DNA of 64,000 bases from Lentisalinibacter salinarum (GTDB lineage Bacteria > Pseudomonadota > Gammaproteobacteria > Steroidobacterales > Woeseiaceae): contig NZ_JAPDRH010000001.1 in the NCBI RefSeq assembly GCF_040706555.1, forward strand, positions 620,001 to 684,000, given 5' to 3'. Below, in pieces: positions 39,037 to 47,442 of this stretch; position 1 is the stretch's first letter; each line of letters begins with the position of its first letter. The position numbers and the translations under genes are program-made. The notes below the pieces were generated by a model that saw only the letters and a list, made by a program, of their open reading frames with translations, searched no databases and was not told where the DNA came from.

Positions 39037-39930
39037 ATGCCGCTGATACCGCCCCGAGCCCGCATCTTCCTGGGCGCGACGCTGATCAGCTTCTCGCCGG
39101 TGTGGGTGGCGCTGGTGGACGTGGCGCCGACGGCGAGCGCGTTCTACCGCATGCTGATCGGCGGCATCGCGCTCACCGTGTTCATCGCCGCCACCGGGCG
39201 CAGCTTCCGCTTCAACCGGGTCGCCTTCGTCGCCATCGTCTCCGCGGCCGTGTTCTTTGCGCTGGATCTCTGGTTCTGGCACCGCAGCGTGCTCTACGTG
39301 GGGCCCGGACTCTCGACGCTGCTGGCGAATTTCCAGGTCTTCGCCATGACCGCCGTGGGCATCATCTTCCTGGGCCAGCGGGCGAGCGTCTGGCAGCTGA
39401 TCGCCATCCCCGTCGCCATGGTGGGCCTCGCGCTGGTGGTGGGCGTGGACTGGAGCGTGCTGAGCCCGGAGTACCGGCTGGGCGTCGTCTTCGGGCTGGC
39501 AACCGCGGCGAGCTACACCGGTTATCTCCTGTCGCTGCGCCGCGCCCAGGCGGAGAGCGGCCACGTGCTGCCGCGGGCGGAGATTGCGGTGATGTCGCTG
39601 GTGTGCGCCGCCGTACTCGGCGGCATGGTACTGGCGGAGGGCGAGTCCTTCGCCGTGCCCAGCGCCGCGGATGCCGGCTGGCTGGTGTGCTACGGCGTGC
39701 TCTCCCACGTGCTGGGCTGGCTGCTGATCGCCGGCAGCCTGTCCCGCGTGTCCACGGCCGTGGTGGGCATCTCGCTGCTGCTGCAGCCGCTGCTCTCCTA
39801 CGTGTGGGAGATCCTGCTGTTCGGCCGGGTGGTGAGCGCCACCGAGATGACCGGCGCCGCCATTGCGCTGGCGGCCATCTTCATGGGCTCCCGACCGCGC
39901 CGCGAGCCGCAGCCGGCCGGGGGCGGGTGA
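39037..39930 (+). CDS. EamA (DMT superfamily) metabolite exporter
   Basis: The 297-residue protein has ten hydrophobic segments, arranged as two EamA repeats of five. The first begins RIFLGATLISFSPVWVALVDVAPTASAFYR and the second near VGDLWLLCYGVLSHVLGW-like sequence at about residue 210. EamA proteins are inner-membrane carriers for amino acids or other metabolites. The start at 39037 fits the first helix. It precedes plsY by 49 bp. The substrate is unknown. Confidence 0.88.
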   Translation: MPLIPPRARIFLGATLISFSPVWVALVDVAPTASAFYRMLIGGIALTVFIAATGRSFRFNRVAFVAIVSAAVFFALDLWFWHRSVLYVGPGLSTLLANFQVFAMTAVGIIFLGQRASVWQLIAIPVAMVGLALVVGVDWSVLSPEYRLGVVFGLATAASYTGYLLSLRRAQAESGHVLPRAEIAVMSLVCAAVLGGMVLAEGESFAVPSAADAGWLVCYGVLSHVLGWLLIAGSLSRVSTAVVGISLLLQPLLSYVWEILLFGRVVSATEMTGAAIALAAIFMGSRPRREPQPAGGG

Positions 39931-39979
39931 TACAATTCCACCAGGCCCGATGCCGCGGGCCGCACACCAGATCACTCGT

Positions 39980-40639
39980 ATGCTGGAACTCGGACTGAAG
40001 GTACTTATCGCCTACTTCCTGGGCTCGATCATGGGCGGCGTGCTCATGGGCCGGCTCAAGGGCGGCGTGGATCTCGCCACCGTGGGCAGCGGCAACGTGG
40101 GCGGCACCAACGCGCTGCGCACCCAGGGCAAGCTGTTCGCCCTCGGCGTGGTCGTGGTGGACGTGGGCAAGGGCGTGCTGGCCGCCGGCGTCATACCGGG
40201 GCTGGATATCCCGGGCGTCGGCATCGACGCCGCCGTGAACCGCCACTGGCTCACTCTATCCTGTGCCGCCGCGGCGGTCGTGGGCCACGTCTACCCCGTC
40301 TGGCACCGGTTCCGCGGCGGCAAGGGCGCGGCGACGCTGGTGGGGGCCTTCGGCGTGCTCGCGCCCGCGCTCCTGCTGCCGCTGATCCTCATCTGGCTCG
40401 GCGTCATCGTGCTCAGCGGCTACGTGGGGCTCGCCACCATGATCACCGCCTGGAGCGCGGCGCTGATGATCGCCACCAGCCCGGGGCCGGCCGGTCGTCC
40501 GTTCGTGCTGTTCGCGCTGATCGCCGCGCTGTTCATGCTCTGGACCCATCGCTCCAACATCGCGCGCATGCGGGCCGGCAACGAGAACCGCAACGAACGG
40601 CTGATGATCTTCCGACCGCGCTCCGGCCCGAAAGCCTGA
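39980..40639 (+). CDS. plsY: Glycerol-3-phosphate acyltransferase PlsY
   Basis: The 219-residue protein starts at ATG 39980; an upstream ATG at 39950 would add ten residues without family sequence. PlsY transfers acyl groups from acyl-phosphate to glycerol-3-phosphate in the first step of phospholipid synthesis. Its motifs are GSGNVGGTNALRTQGK, HVYPVWHRFRGGKGAAT and a Gly-rich region with RSNIARMRAGNENR near the C-terminus. Five or more membrane helices are visible. birA follows after 6 bases. Confidence 0.93.
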   Translation: MLELGLKVLIAYFLGSIMGGVLMGRLKGGVDLATVGSGNVGGTNALRTQGKLFALGVVVVDVGKGVLAAGVIPGLDIPGVGIDAAVNRHWLTLSCAAAAVVGHVYPVWHRFRGGKGAATLVGAFGVLAPALLLPLILIWLGVIVLSGYVGLATMITAWSAALMIATSPGPAGRPFVLFALIAALFMLWTHRSNIARMRAGNENRNERLMIFRPRSGPKA

Positions 40640-40645
40640 ACCTGC

Positions 40646-41482
40646 ATGACGACCCCCGATCCCCTCAACGAGGAAGGCATCCGTGACGCCCTGCCCGGCG
40701 GCAGCCGGGCCTGGCTCGAGCACCTGGACGTCTTCGACACCATCGACTCCACCAACGACTGGCTGGCCGGGCAGACGCCGCCCGCCGCAGGGCGCCTGGC
40801 CGCCGCCGTCGCCGACTACCAGTCGAAGGGCCGCGGCCGGCGGGGCCGCCAGTGGGACATCCCGCCGGGGCACGGCCTGTGCCTGTCCGTGGCCCGCGCG
40901 GTCACCGTGCCCGCCGACGGCATCTCCGCCCTGACGCTGGCCTGCGGCACCGCCGCCGCCGAGGCGCTGGAGTCGTTCGGGGCGGACGACATCCGCCTGA
41001 AGTGGCCCAACGACCTGGTGCTGCTCGACGGCAAGCTGGGCGGCATCCTCTCCGAGATCGCCGGCCGCGCCGGCGCCGCCATGCACGTGGTGGTGGGCAT
41101 CGGCATCAACGTCTCGCTGCCGGCGGGGTTCGCGCCGCCGGGCGACATCGGCTGGGGCCGCGGTCCCGCGGCGCTCGCCGAAGTGCTGGACCCGCTGCCC
41201 GCGCGCAATCGGCTGGCGGCGGCGCTGATCGACTCGCTGCAGGCCGCTTTCGACGCCTACGAGGCCGAAGGCTTCGCGCCCTTCGCCGAGCGCTGGCAGC
41301 GCCGCGACTGGCTCAGCGGCAGCGAGGTGACGGTGCGCGATGCCGACGGCGAGGCGCGCGGCGTGGCCGCCGGCATCGACGCCGGCGGCGCGCTGCTGGT
41401 GGATACGCCGGACGGGCAGCGGCGTATCATCGCCGGTGATATCCTGCGCTGCCGCCGTCCCGCCCCGGGCACCGGAAACTGA
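40646..41482 (+). CDS. birA: Biotin-protein ligase, catalytic form without HTH domain
   Basis: The 278-residue protein has the ATP/biotin motif GRGRRGRQW and the KWPNDLVLLDGKLGGIL block, with VVGIGINVSLP. The C-terminal SH3-like domain ends VDTPDGQRRIIAGDILRCR. It attaches biotin to BCCP. The N-terminal DNA-binding winged helix of E. coli BirA is missing, because the ligase fold begins by residue 25. It therefore cannot repress biotin genes through that domain. Its stop overlaps the start of coaX by one base. Confidence 0.94.
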   Translation: MTTPDPLNEEGIRDALPGGSRAWLEHLDVFDTIDSTNDWLAGQTPPAAGRLAAAVADYQSKGRGRRGRQWDIPPGHGLCLSVARAVTVPADGISALTLACGTAAAEALESFGADDIRLKWPNDLVLLDGKLGGILSEIAGRAGAAMHVVVGIGINVSLPAGFAPPGDIGWGRGPAALAEVLDPLPARNRLAAALIDSLQAAFDAYEAEGFAPFAERWQRRDWLSGSEVTVRDADGEARGVAAGIDAGGALLVDTPDGQRRIIAGDILRCRRPAPGTGN

Positions 41483-42243
41483 TGACCACCGTACTCTTCG
41501 ACATCGGCAATACCCGCCTCAAGTGGGGCGTACTCACGGCCTCCGGCGAGGTGGCCGGCGCCGGCTATCGCACCCACAAGGAATGCGAGTCGGACAACTA
41601 TGCCGCGGTGCTGGACACCCTGCCCGGCGAAATCGAACGCGTCATCGCGGCCAACGTGGCCGGCCGGCGGGTGGCCGCAGATCTCTCCCGGGCCATCGAC
41701 GAGAAGGCCGGCATCGACATCGACTTCGCCACCAGCCGCGCCGAGGCCTGCGGCCTCACCAACGGCTACGACGAACCCGCCCGACTGGGCGTGGACCGCT
41801 GGGCGGCCTGCGTGGGCGCCTGGCAGCGCTATCCGGACGAGGCGCTGCTGGTGGTGGACGCCGGCACCGCCACCACCCTCGATGCCATCGATTCCTCCGG
41901 CAAACACCTGGGGGGCCTCATCCTGCCCGGCCTCACGCTCATGGGCCGGGTGCTCGACACTTCCACCAGCGGCATCGGCACCGACGGCGCCGGCGCTGAC
42001 GACCCGGAACCGGAGAACCTGTTCGGCCGCACCACCGACCAGGCCGTGCGCAGCGGCGCGCTGGCGGCCATCTGCGGCGCCATGGAACGGTCCTGCCGGG
42101 TGCTCGAGGGCATCGATCAGCTGCCGCGCATCCTGCTGACGGGCGGCGATGCGCGGCGCATCCAGCGCCAGTGGCACTACACGGTGGAGAACCGGCCCGA
42201 CCTCGTGCTCGAGGGCCTGGCGGCGCTGGCGGGGGCGGAATGA
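41482..42243 (+). CDS. coaX: Pantothenate kinase, type III
   Basis: The 253-residue protein shows the type III motifs DIGNTRLKWG at the N-terminus, DRWAACVGAWQRY and VVDAGTATTLDAID, then the GLILPGLTLMGRVL segment. It phosphorylates pantothenate as the first step of coenzyme A synthesis and needs a monovalent cation by family knowledge. The start overlaps the birA stop as TGATG, and the stop overlaps the next start as ATGA, so three genes are translationally coupled. Confidence 0.95.
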   Translation: MTTVLFDIGNTRLKWGVLTASGEVAGAGYRTHKECESDNYAAVLDTLPGEIERVIAANVAGRRVAADLSRAIDEKAGIDIDFATSRAEACGLTNGYDEPARLGVDRWAACVGAWQRYPDEALLVVDAGTATTLDAIDSSGKHLGGLILPGLTLMGRVLDTSTSGIGTDGAGADDPEPENLFGRTTDQAVRSGALAAICGAMERSCRVLEGIDQLPRILLTGGDARRIQRQWHYTVENRPDLVLEGLAALAGAE

Positions 42244-42983
42244 GAAACCTCGTACTCCTGCTCGCGCTGGCCAACGTCATCTTCTTCGCCTGGAACCAGT
42301 GGCTGGCGGAGCCGCCGTCCGAGGGCGCCACCCGGTTCAGGGCATCCGACGTCGGGCCCACGCTGGAACTGGCGCCCGAGCCGTCCCGCGACGCCGGCGG
42401 ACCCGGCAAACCCATCCTCCCGCCCGCCGACGCGGCCCCGGACACCGACTTTCCGGCCGACCAGCCGATTGCGCAGACCCCGGACGACACTCCCGAGGAA
42501 CCCCCGGCCGCCGCTCCGGCCGCGGTCTGCGTAAGCGTGGGTCCCTTCGAGGCCGCCGAGACCGGCGAGGACGTGCTGGCCCGCGTGCGCGATCTGGCCG
42601 GCGAGGCGGACCTGCGCACCGTCACCGAGGACGTCTTCCTGGGCCACTGGGTACAGATCCGCAACATCCCGAGCCGGGAAGAGGCCAACCGGCAGGTGGC
42701 CGTATTGCAGGAGGCGGGCTTCGAGGACGCCTACCCCATGCCCGAAGACGACGGCGAGCGCACCATCTCGCTGGGGCTGTTCAGCGACCAGGAACGCGCC
42801 GAGCGGCTGCAACAGCAGGCCGCCGAGCTGGGACTGGATGCCGAGGTGGTGCCCCAGACCCGGGAAGCCACGGTCTACTGGGTGGACGTACGGCTCGACG
42901 CAGACCAGGAGGCGGACGCCTTCGCCGACGCCCTGGGCGTCGATAGCCTGGCCACCGGCGCGCAGGCCGTCTGCCCGCCGTAG
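42240..42983 (+). CDS. SPOR-domain membrane protein
   Basis: From ATG 42240 the 247-residue product starts with one membrane helix (LVLLLALANVIFFAWNQWL). A long Pro/Asp/Ala-rich linker follows, then a repeat region with VQIRNIPSREEANRQVAVLQEAGFEDAYP and ISLGLFSDQERAERLQQQAAELGL, typical of the SPOR fold. SPOR domains bind denuded glycan strands at the division site. It overlaps coaX by four bases; birA-coaX-SPOR is a common gammaproteobacterial order. Confidence 0.85.
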   Translation: MRNLVLLLALANVIFFAWNQWLAEPPSEGATRFRASDVGPTLELAPEPSRDAGGPGKPILPPADAAPDTDFPADQPIAQTPDDTPEEPPAAAPAAVCVSVGPFEAAETGEDVLARVRDLAGEADLRTVTEDVFLGHWVQIRNIPSREEANRQVAVLQEAGFEDAYPMPEDDGERTISLGLFSDQERAERLQQQAAELGLDAEVVPQTREATVYWVDVRLDADQEADAFADALGVDSLATGAQAVCPP

Positions 42984-43032
42984 ACCGGCCGATACCGGCG
43001 CACCGTCACGGGCCGGCAAGCCCCGGCAAGCG

Positions 43033-43548
43033 CTACTCCAGCAGGAACTCCAGCAGGTGCAGCGAGGCGGCGATGGCATGCACGATCATGCCCACCACCA
43101 GGGCGTCCGCGGCCACGATATGCCAGTCCCGCCAGGCCATCGCGGCCCGCGAGCCTTCCAGCAGGAACCAGCCGAGCCCCGTGAGCGCGGTGGCCACCAG
43201 CAGCACCAGCACCAGGCCCTCGATCAGCGAGAATAGCCCGGCGCCGCCCGGCTGGGGCAGCCGGCCCTTCGGGATGCCGGCGAGGTCCTTCTTCAGGCCG
43301 GCAAAATCCCCGGCCAGCCAGGGGAAATACTCACGCCAGCGCCCGCCCAGCGTGTTGGTGGCGAAATAGGCGAGGCCCAGCGGCACCAGCACCAGGCCGA
43401 GCGTGATGTGGGCCCAGTCCAGGAAGCCGGCGGACTCCGGGATGCCCTTGCGCATCGAGATCCAGGGGCTCGTCAGCACCAGCCACAGCGAGACGAGCAG
43501 CACCACCAGGTGCTGGTTGTCGGCGAGTCTGTCGAGGACGCGGCGCAA
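43033..43548 (-). CDS. Cytochrome b561-like four-helix membrane protein
   Basis: The 171-residue protein has about four hydrophobic segments and histidines placed near membrane faces: DNQHLVVLL, LDWAHITLGL, WRDWHIVAADAL, GMIVHAIAASLHLLEF. This fits a diheme cytochrome b of the b561 class. hemG lies 15 bases upstream on the same strand, so the two should be co-transcribed. A heme-b protein beside a quinone-dependent protoporphyrinogen oxidase suggests electron transfer from HemG to the membrane pool, which is an inference. Confidence 0.75.
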   Translation of the reverse strand: MRRVLDRLADNQHLVVLLVSLWLVLTSPWISMRKGIPESAGFLDWAHITLGLVLVPLGLAYFATNTLGGRWREYFPWLAGDFAGLKKDLAGIPKGRLPQPGGAGLFSLIEGLVLVLLVATALTGLGWFLLEGSRAAMAWRDWHIVAADALVVGMIVHAIAASLHLLEFLLE

Positions 43549-43563
43549 GGGCGGCGAGGCTGA

Positions 43564-44109
43564 TCAGGCGGCCTCGGCCTTGCCGAGGGCGGCGGCCTGC
43601 TCGGCGAAGCGGTCCACCACGGCCCAGTCCGTGTACTGCTCCTTCGTCTGCGGATCCGTCGGTCCCTTGGTGATCCACATGATGAAGCGGATGATGTTGC
43701 GGTCCATGGCGCCGTAGCGCTGGTAGTCGAGATCACCCGCGAACACGCCGAGGAGATCCGGCTGCCAGGGGCTCTTCTCCACGAACTGCTTCATGTACGG
43801 GTTCGTCTCCGGCGTGTTCTTCTCCGGCTTGCGGGCCACCAGGTTCACCGAGAAGAAGGCGCTGGGCCGTTCCTCCAGCAGTGACTGGTACTTGCGGATG
43901 AAGTCCCACACCGGCGGCTTGTGCTTGCCGTTGCGGATGCACGCGCCGAGGATGATGCGATCGTACTGCGTGGGGTCCACGTCCGGGTTCTCCAGCAGAG
44001 AGACCGCGTCCACCGGCTCGCCGAGTTCCGTCATGCGGTCGCGGATGCGCTCGGCGATGCGGCGCGTGTGCCCATACAGGCTGAAATATAGGAGCAGCGT
44101 CTTCGCCAC
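43564..44109 (-). CDS. hemG: Menaquinone-type protoporphyrinogen IX dehydrogenase (flavodoxin-like)
   Basis: The 181-residue protein has the length of E. coli HemG. The flavodoxin FMN motif is LLLYFSLYGHTRRIAERI. Family sequence includes IILGACIRNGKHKPPVWDFI and FAGDLDYQRYGAMDRNIIRFIMWITKGPTDP. It oxidises protoporphyrinogen IX to protoporphyrin IX late in heme synthesis, passing electrons to respiratory quinones. It leads a two-gene operon with a cytochrome b. Confidence 0.93.
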   Translation of the reverse strand: MAKTLLLYFSLYGHTRRIAERIRDRMTELGEPVDAVSLLENPDVDPTQYDRIILGACIRNGKHKPPVWDFIRKYQSLLEERPSAFFSVNLVARKPEKNTPETNPYMKQFVEKSPWQPDLLGVFAGDLDYQRYGAMDRNIIRFIMWITKGPTDPQTKEQYTDWAVVDRFAEQAAALGKAEAA

Positions 44110-44243
44110 GTCAGAACCTCGGACCTATCCGCACCCGATAACCCGGGTGAGGATAGCCGAGTCGGGCCGGCCTTCAATACGGGATTCCGTAAGTCGGCCT
44201 CAGTAAATGCCGCGGGCAGGGCAGGGGCCGGCCGAAGACCGCT

Positions 44244-44447
44244 TCAGTCTTTCCACTCTTTCTGCCACTTCTTGACCTGGTCTTCCGCCCACTCCTTTGA
44301 CTCGCCGTAGCGCTTCTGGAGCGCGCCGACCAGCTCATCCTTCTTGCCGGTGATGCGATCGACGTCGTCATCGGTGAGCTTGCCCCACCGTTGCTTGACC
44401 TTGCCTTTGAGTTTTTTCCACTGGCCTTCAAATTCTTGTGCACTCAT
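44244..44447 (-). CDS. CsbD-family stress protein
   Basis: The 67-residue protein has the CsbD layout EFEGQWKKLKGKVKQRWGKLTDDD and ITGKKDELVGALQKRYG, rich in Lys and charged residues. CsbD proteins rise under general stress, but their job is unknown. The start overlaps the stop of the upstream lipoprotein by one base, so they are co-translated. Confidence 0.92.
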   Translation of the reverse strand: MSAQEFEGQWKKLKGKVKQRWGKLTDDDVDRITGKKDELVGALQKRYGESKEWAEDQVKKWQKEWKD

Positions 44448-44686
44448 CAGTAACCTCCTGAGTCAGTCTTCTCTTCCACGCGGTCCGCCGCTTCTTCCAG
44501 TTCGTCGCCAGCCTCTTCGGCAGCTTCTTCCATGGTGTCGCCGGTCTCCTCGATGGCCTCGTCGACCCTCTCACCGGCCTTCTCTGCCGGACCCTTGTCC
44601 TCCTCGCAGGCCGAGATACCGACCGCGAACATGCCCGCGAGGAGCGCTGTCAGCGAAATGCGCGTCAATGTTTTTACTACTCTCAT
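44447..44686 (-). CDS. Small acidic lipoprotein with coiled-coil
   Basis: The 79-residue protein starts at ATG 44686 behind AAGGAG. A lipoprotein signal ends at the lipobox VGISAC, with the acylated Cys at residue 27. The remainder is one acidic, Glu/Ala-rich helix with heptad-like repeats (GERVDEAIEETGDTMEEAAE). It resembles entericidin-like or YtxH-like small lipoproteins of the stress response, without a firm family. It is coupled to CsbD. Confidence 0.85.
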   Translation of the reverse strand: MRVVKTLTRISLTALLAGMFAVGISACEEDKGPAEKAGERVDEAIEETGDTMEEAAEEAGDELEEAADRVEEKTDSGGY

Positions 44687-44851
44687 GGTTACTCCTTATG
44701 CTCATTGCGTAAATTCAATGCCCTCGATCGACGGCGTCGCGCCCGCCGCTGATCGGCAGGCCGCTGCGTCCGCGGAAAGCAGATAAGCGGTTACCGGGTG
44801 AACCAATAACGCAAGGTGGCTCAGCCCGATTAGGTTCCCCTTGTATCGGAA

Positions 44852-45025
44852 CTAGACGGGTGGCCGTCCACGCACCGCATGAGCGATGGCACTAACGACC
44901 AGTAGTACGAGAAAGATGAAGAACAGGATCTTTGCGATCTCTGCTGCTGCCCCCGCGATGCCGCCGAAGCCGAGGACGCCGGCAAGTATGGCGAGGATGA
45001 AGAAGGCGAGTGCCCAACGAAGCAT
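44852..45025 (-). CDS. DUF1328 (YtjA-like) small membrane protein
   Basis: The 57-residue protein reads from ATG 45025, with GGAGG upstream. It begins MLRWALAFFILAILAGVLG, followed by FGGIAGAAAEIAKILFFIF and LLVVSAIAHAVRG, two membrane helices with a Gly-rich turn. This is the whole DUF1328 family pattern. Members are stress-induced inner-membrane proteins of unknown function, often found near CsbD as here. It lies 165 bp upstream of the lipoprotein. Confidence 0.9.
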   Translation of the reverse strand: MLRWALAFFILAILAGVLGFGGIAGAAAEIAKILFFIFLVLLVVSAIAHAVRGRPPV

Positions 45026-45139
45026 CTCTCTGTACCTCCGATAGTGGTCGGTGATGGTCGGCAGGCTCGCTCGAAACCGCCGATAGAGATACCAATGTTA
45101 ACATATTCAACAAGTTATGTCAGGCCGCCCTGTCAACGA

Positions 45140-45844
45140 TCAGTCAATGCCGCCTTGGGTCGGCTCGTTTTCGACGGCTTCCGCTCCGGCTCGAGCGATC
45201 GCGACGGTGCAGCCGAGGTACCAGAGCGCGAGGGATGCGTTGAAAAGCGTCAGCCACAGGAGATGGTCCAGCGGGTACGGCACGAGGGCGATGAGCACCA
45301 GCAGTCCCAGCTGGATCACGAGCGGATTCCAGAGTGCGAAAGCGCGGGGGAAAATCGTGGTCCGGAACGCGACGATAAGGACGAACAGCAGGGAGACTGC
45401 CACGTTGCCCGCCAGCAGCAGTCTGCCGAAGGGCTCGCTCAGCGAGTTGAAGTAAGGCAGCAGCGTCGCGTCGCCATGCAGCGCACCGGTCACGAAGGCC
45501 AGGCTGCCGTGGAAGAACGTACCGTAGGCGACCGTCAGTACACCGAGCAGCAGCACGCCAAGCGCTTCCGGGTGCCTGCGGGGCCGAAGGGCGGCAACGA
45601 TCTGCAGCACCCCGAAGATCCCCAGCGGAATGAAGAGCACCGCCAGAAAGTGGCCGGTGCGGGCATCGGACAGGGAATTCGCGGCAAGCAGCGGCGCGAT
45701 CTCGCCGAACGACAGCAGCGTCGCCGAGCCCAGATCCACCCGTGCACCCGGCGTGAATCCGGAGTAGACATCGGCGGCCATACCCGCGACATGACCGAGT
45801 ATCGCCAGGGCGCCGAACCACAACAGAACGCTTTTCGTTCTCAT
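45140..45844 (-). CDS. Multi-spanning membrane protein, unknown function (possibly DUF6796-like)
   Basis: From ATG 45844 the protein has 234 residues and about seven membrane helices, with DVYSGFTPGARVDLGSATLLSFGEIAPLLAA between the first two. Later helices are GVLTVAYGTFFHGSLAFVTG and PLVIQLGLLVLIALVPYPLD. I think it belongs to the DUF6796/DUF4386-like set of membrane proteins, but this is only an impression. It lies 114 bp upstream of the DUF1328 gene, on the same strand. Confidence 0.72.
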   Translation of the reverse strand: MRTKSVLLWFGALAILGHVAGMAADVYSGFTPGARVDLGSATLLSFGEIAPLLAANSLSDARTGHFLAVLFIPLGIFGVLQIVAALRPRRHPEALGVLLLGVLTVAYGTFFHGSLAFVTGALHGDATLLPYFNSLSEPFGRLLLAGNVAVSLLFVLIVAFRTTIFPRAFALWNPLVIQLGLLVLIALVPYPLDHLLWLTLFNASLALWYLGCTVAIARAGAEAVENEPTQGGID

Positions 45845-45969
45845 CGGACCGCCAGTCGGGGCGTGTCGGTCCACCGTATCACACCGTGGAGCAGCGCCCG
45901 GATCCGTGACCGGGCCAGTTGGCGGCGGCCGGCGCCTTGCCTACAATCGCCCAATCAGCCGCATCGAAA

Positions 45970-46045
45970 GCCGGAATAGCTCAGCTGGCAGAGCAACTGA
46001 TTTGTAATCAGTAGGTCGGGGGTTCGAATCCCTCTTCCGGCACCA
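45970..46045 (+). tRNA. thrT: tRNA-Thr (TGT)
   Basis: The gene has 76 nt with encoded CCA. The anticodon loop is TTTGTAA, and the acceptor GCCGGAA pairs with TTCCGGC. All arms are intact. It stands at the left edge of the AT-richer island. Confidence 0.96.
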
Positions 46046-46472
46046 TGAAATCAAGGGTGTATTCTGGTCACATGGTTTACACCTTGTTCGGGAGACGCGG
46101 CGACCATGATCGCCGGGCGTGGGGCGATTTCCGGCGCTGCACAATGTTTGACCGCCCTTTCACGCCGGCAACCGGAGTTCGAATTCCCGTGGGGATGCCA
46201 TATTTCCCCCGTAACTAGCTGAGAATATGGTGGTTGTTCCCCAGCCCTCTCTCAGGCTATACAAAATCCTTCTCACAGCTGATCGCCCTTGGGGATTATT
46301 TTTCTCACAAGAAATAAATGTTTTCTATCAGGGCTAGAACAATCCTAAGAAGTGGGAAGTAGCCTTATTTGCGGTGTGGCGCTGACACTCCGTCATTTGC
46401 GCAAGGCGGAGGGTTTGATTCGTTGGGGGGGCAGTACCCGATGGGCCTCTAGGGATTGGGGAGGATCGGGGT
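46046..46472. other. Gene-free stretch, AT-richer on its right side
   Basis: Apart from the tRNA-Glu fragment (46151-46200) I see no gene. From 46200 to 46400 the sequence has runs such as TTATTTTTCTCACAAG and AAATAAATGTTTTC, unlike the GC-rich surroundings. No clear direct repeats of the tRNA-Thr end were found. Confidence 0.5.
46151..46200 (+). pseudogene. 3' fragment of a tRNA-Glu gene
   Basis: Starting ACCGCCCTTTCAC, the 50 bases align without gaps to the anticodon arm through CCA end of E. coli tRNA-Glu(TTC), with about 42 identities as far as I recall that sequence. The anticodon loop CTTTCAC and GTTCGAAT of the T loop are kept. The 5' half (acceptor and D arm) is absent, and both stems have mismatches, so it cannot be a working tRNA. 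Such 3' remnants are left where elements integrate into tRNA genes. Confidence 0.65.
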
Positions 46473-47324
46473 CTAGATTAGCCGCTTGTGCTGATTGATC
46501 GCTTTGATATTGCTCGGGACCAGAAATCGCTTACAGTCGTCTAGAATCTCTTCAGCTTCTCTCAGATTTGGGTCTATTCGTTCCGCCCATTTGCTCCACT
46601 GGCGCAGTTCGCTGTAATCCATCGAATCGGGGTCCAGCGCCTCAAAAGCGTCAAGTTCGGTTCCGAGTTTCGTCTCCAGTAAGGATTTCAGCCGTTTATA
46701 GTTGGTGAATGCCCGTACTCCCGCGATGGAGAAGATGACCTCTTCGTTGAATTCACTGTCATCGCCCATCGCACGCGCCTCTTCGATCTCCTCCCGGCTC
46801 TTACGAGTGACTCGAGTCACTACCGCGTTGCCCCTCTTGGCCCGTTCCCCAAGCCTCTTTTGCGTACTCTCATCGAACAGATACTCGCATTGTCTGCGCA
46901 TTTTCCGGGCAACCTCATCGGCGCCGTCTTCTCCCCCCCGAACGGCTTGCACAGAGGCTCGTATAGCGGCTACCCGATTCTGTGTCTCCCCTATCGTCTC
47001 CCTCCTTCTTTGCTCGTTGTAGAGCCGCTTATACTGCCGCTCTAGATGCTCCCAGTCGATTTCAAAATGCCGCTTCCCGCAGATGTGACCTATATTGGTT
47101 TCATGGCCGCCCTCGAGCAAAACGATGTACCCCTGAAAGTGTGGTTGGTGACAAGTCTTCAGGCCGCAGGGGTGTTTGGTAGGTGGTAGTCGGTACCGCC
47201 CGATAATGCGCTTCAGCTTAATCTCTTTCGGGTCAACCTCCGGAAGGAAGCCCGGTCGTGTCAGTAGGTCTTCCCATGAGGCAACTTCGACAAACCCTTT
47301 TCCATCCTCGCTGATTACGATCAT
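46473..47324 (-). CDS. Protein of unknown function with a Cys/His cluster
   Basis: The 283-residue protein is not recognised. Residues 51-86 hold HPCGLKTCHQPHFQG and GHETNIGHICGKRHF, a set of cysteines and histidines likely to bind zinc. The middle (about 90-190) is charged and helical, with likely coiled-coil (WEHLERQYKRLYNEQRRRETIGE). Codon use looks less GC-biased than in neighbours. The DUF3800 gene upstream is on the same strand, so they may form one unit. A nucleic-acid role is a guess from the zinc motif. Confidence 0.7.
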   Translation of the reverse strand: MIVISEDGKGFVEVASWEDLLTRPGFLPEVDPKEIKLKRIIGRYRLPPTKHPCGLKTCHQPHFQGYIVLLEGGHETNIGHICGKRHFEIDWEHLERQYKRLYNEQRRRETIGETQNRVAAIRASVQAVRGGEDGADEVARKMRRQCEYLFDESTQKRLGERAKRGNAVVTRVTRKSREEIEEARAMGDDSEFNEEVIFSIAGVRAFTNYKRLKSLLETKLGTELDAFEALDPDSMDYSELRQWSKWAERIDPNLREAEEILDDCKRFLVPSNIKAINQHKRLI

Positions 47325-47442
47325 GGGTCTCGCCTCCCTGATTCCCCCAAATTCTAGAGGAGTCTAGTGCCTATATGCCTATCGCGCAGCTGTGTTTACG
47401 TCGGTTTCTCGGCCAGAAGCGGGCGCCTTGGCGTAGCTATTT

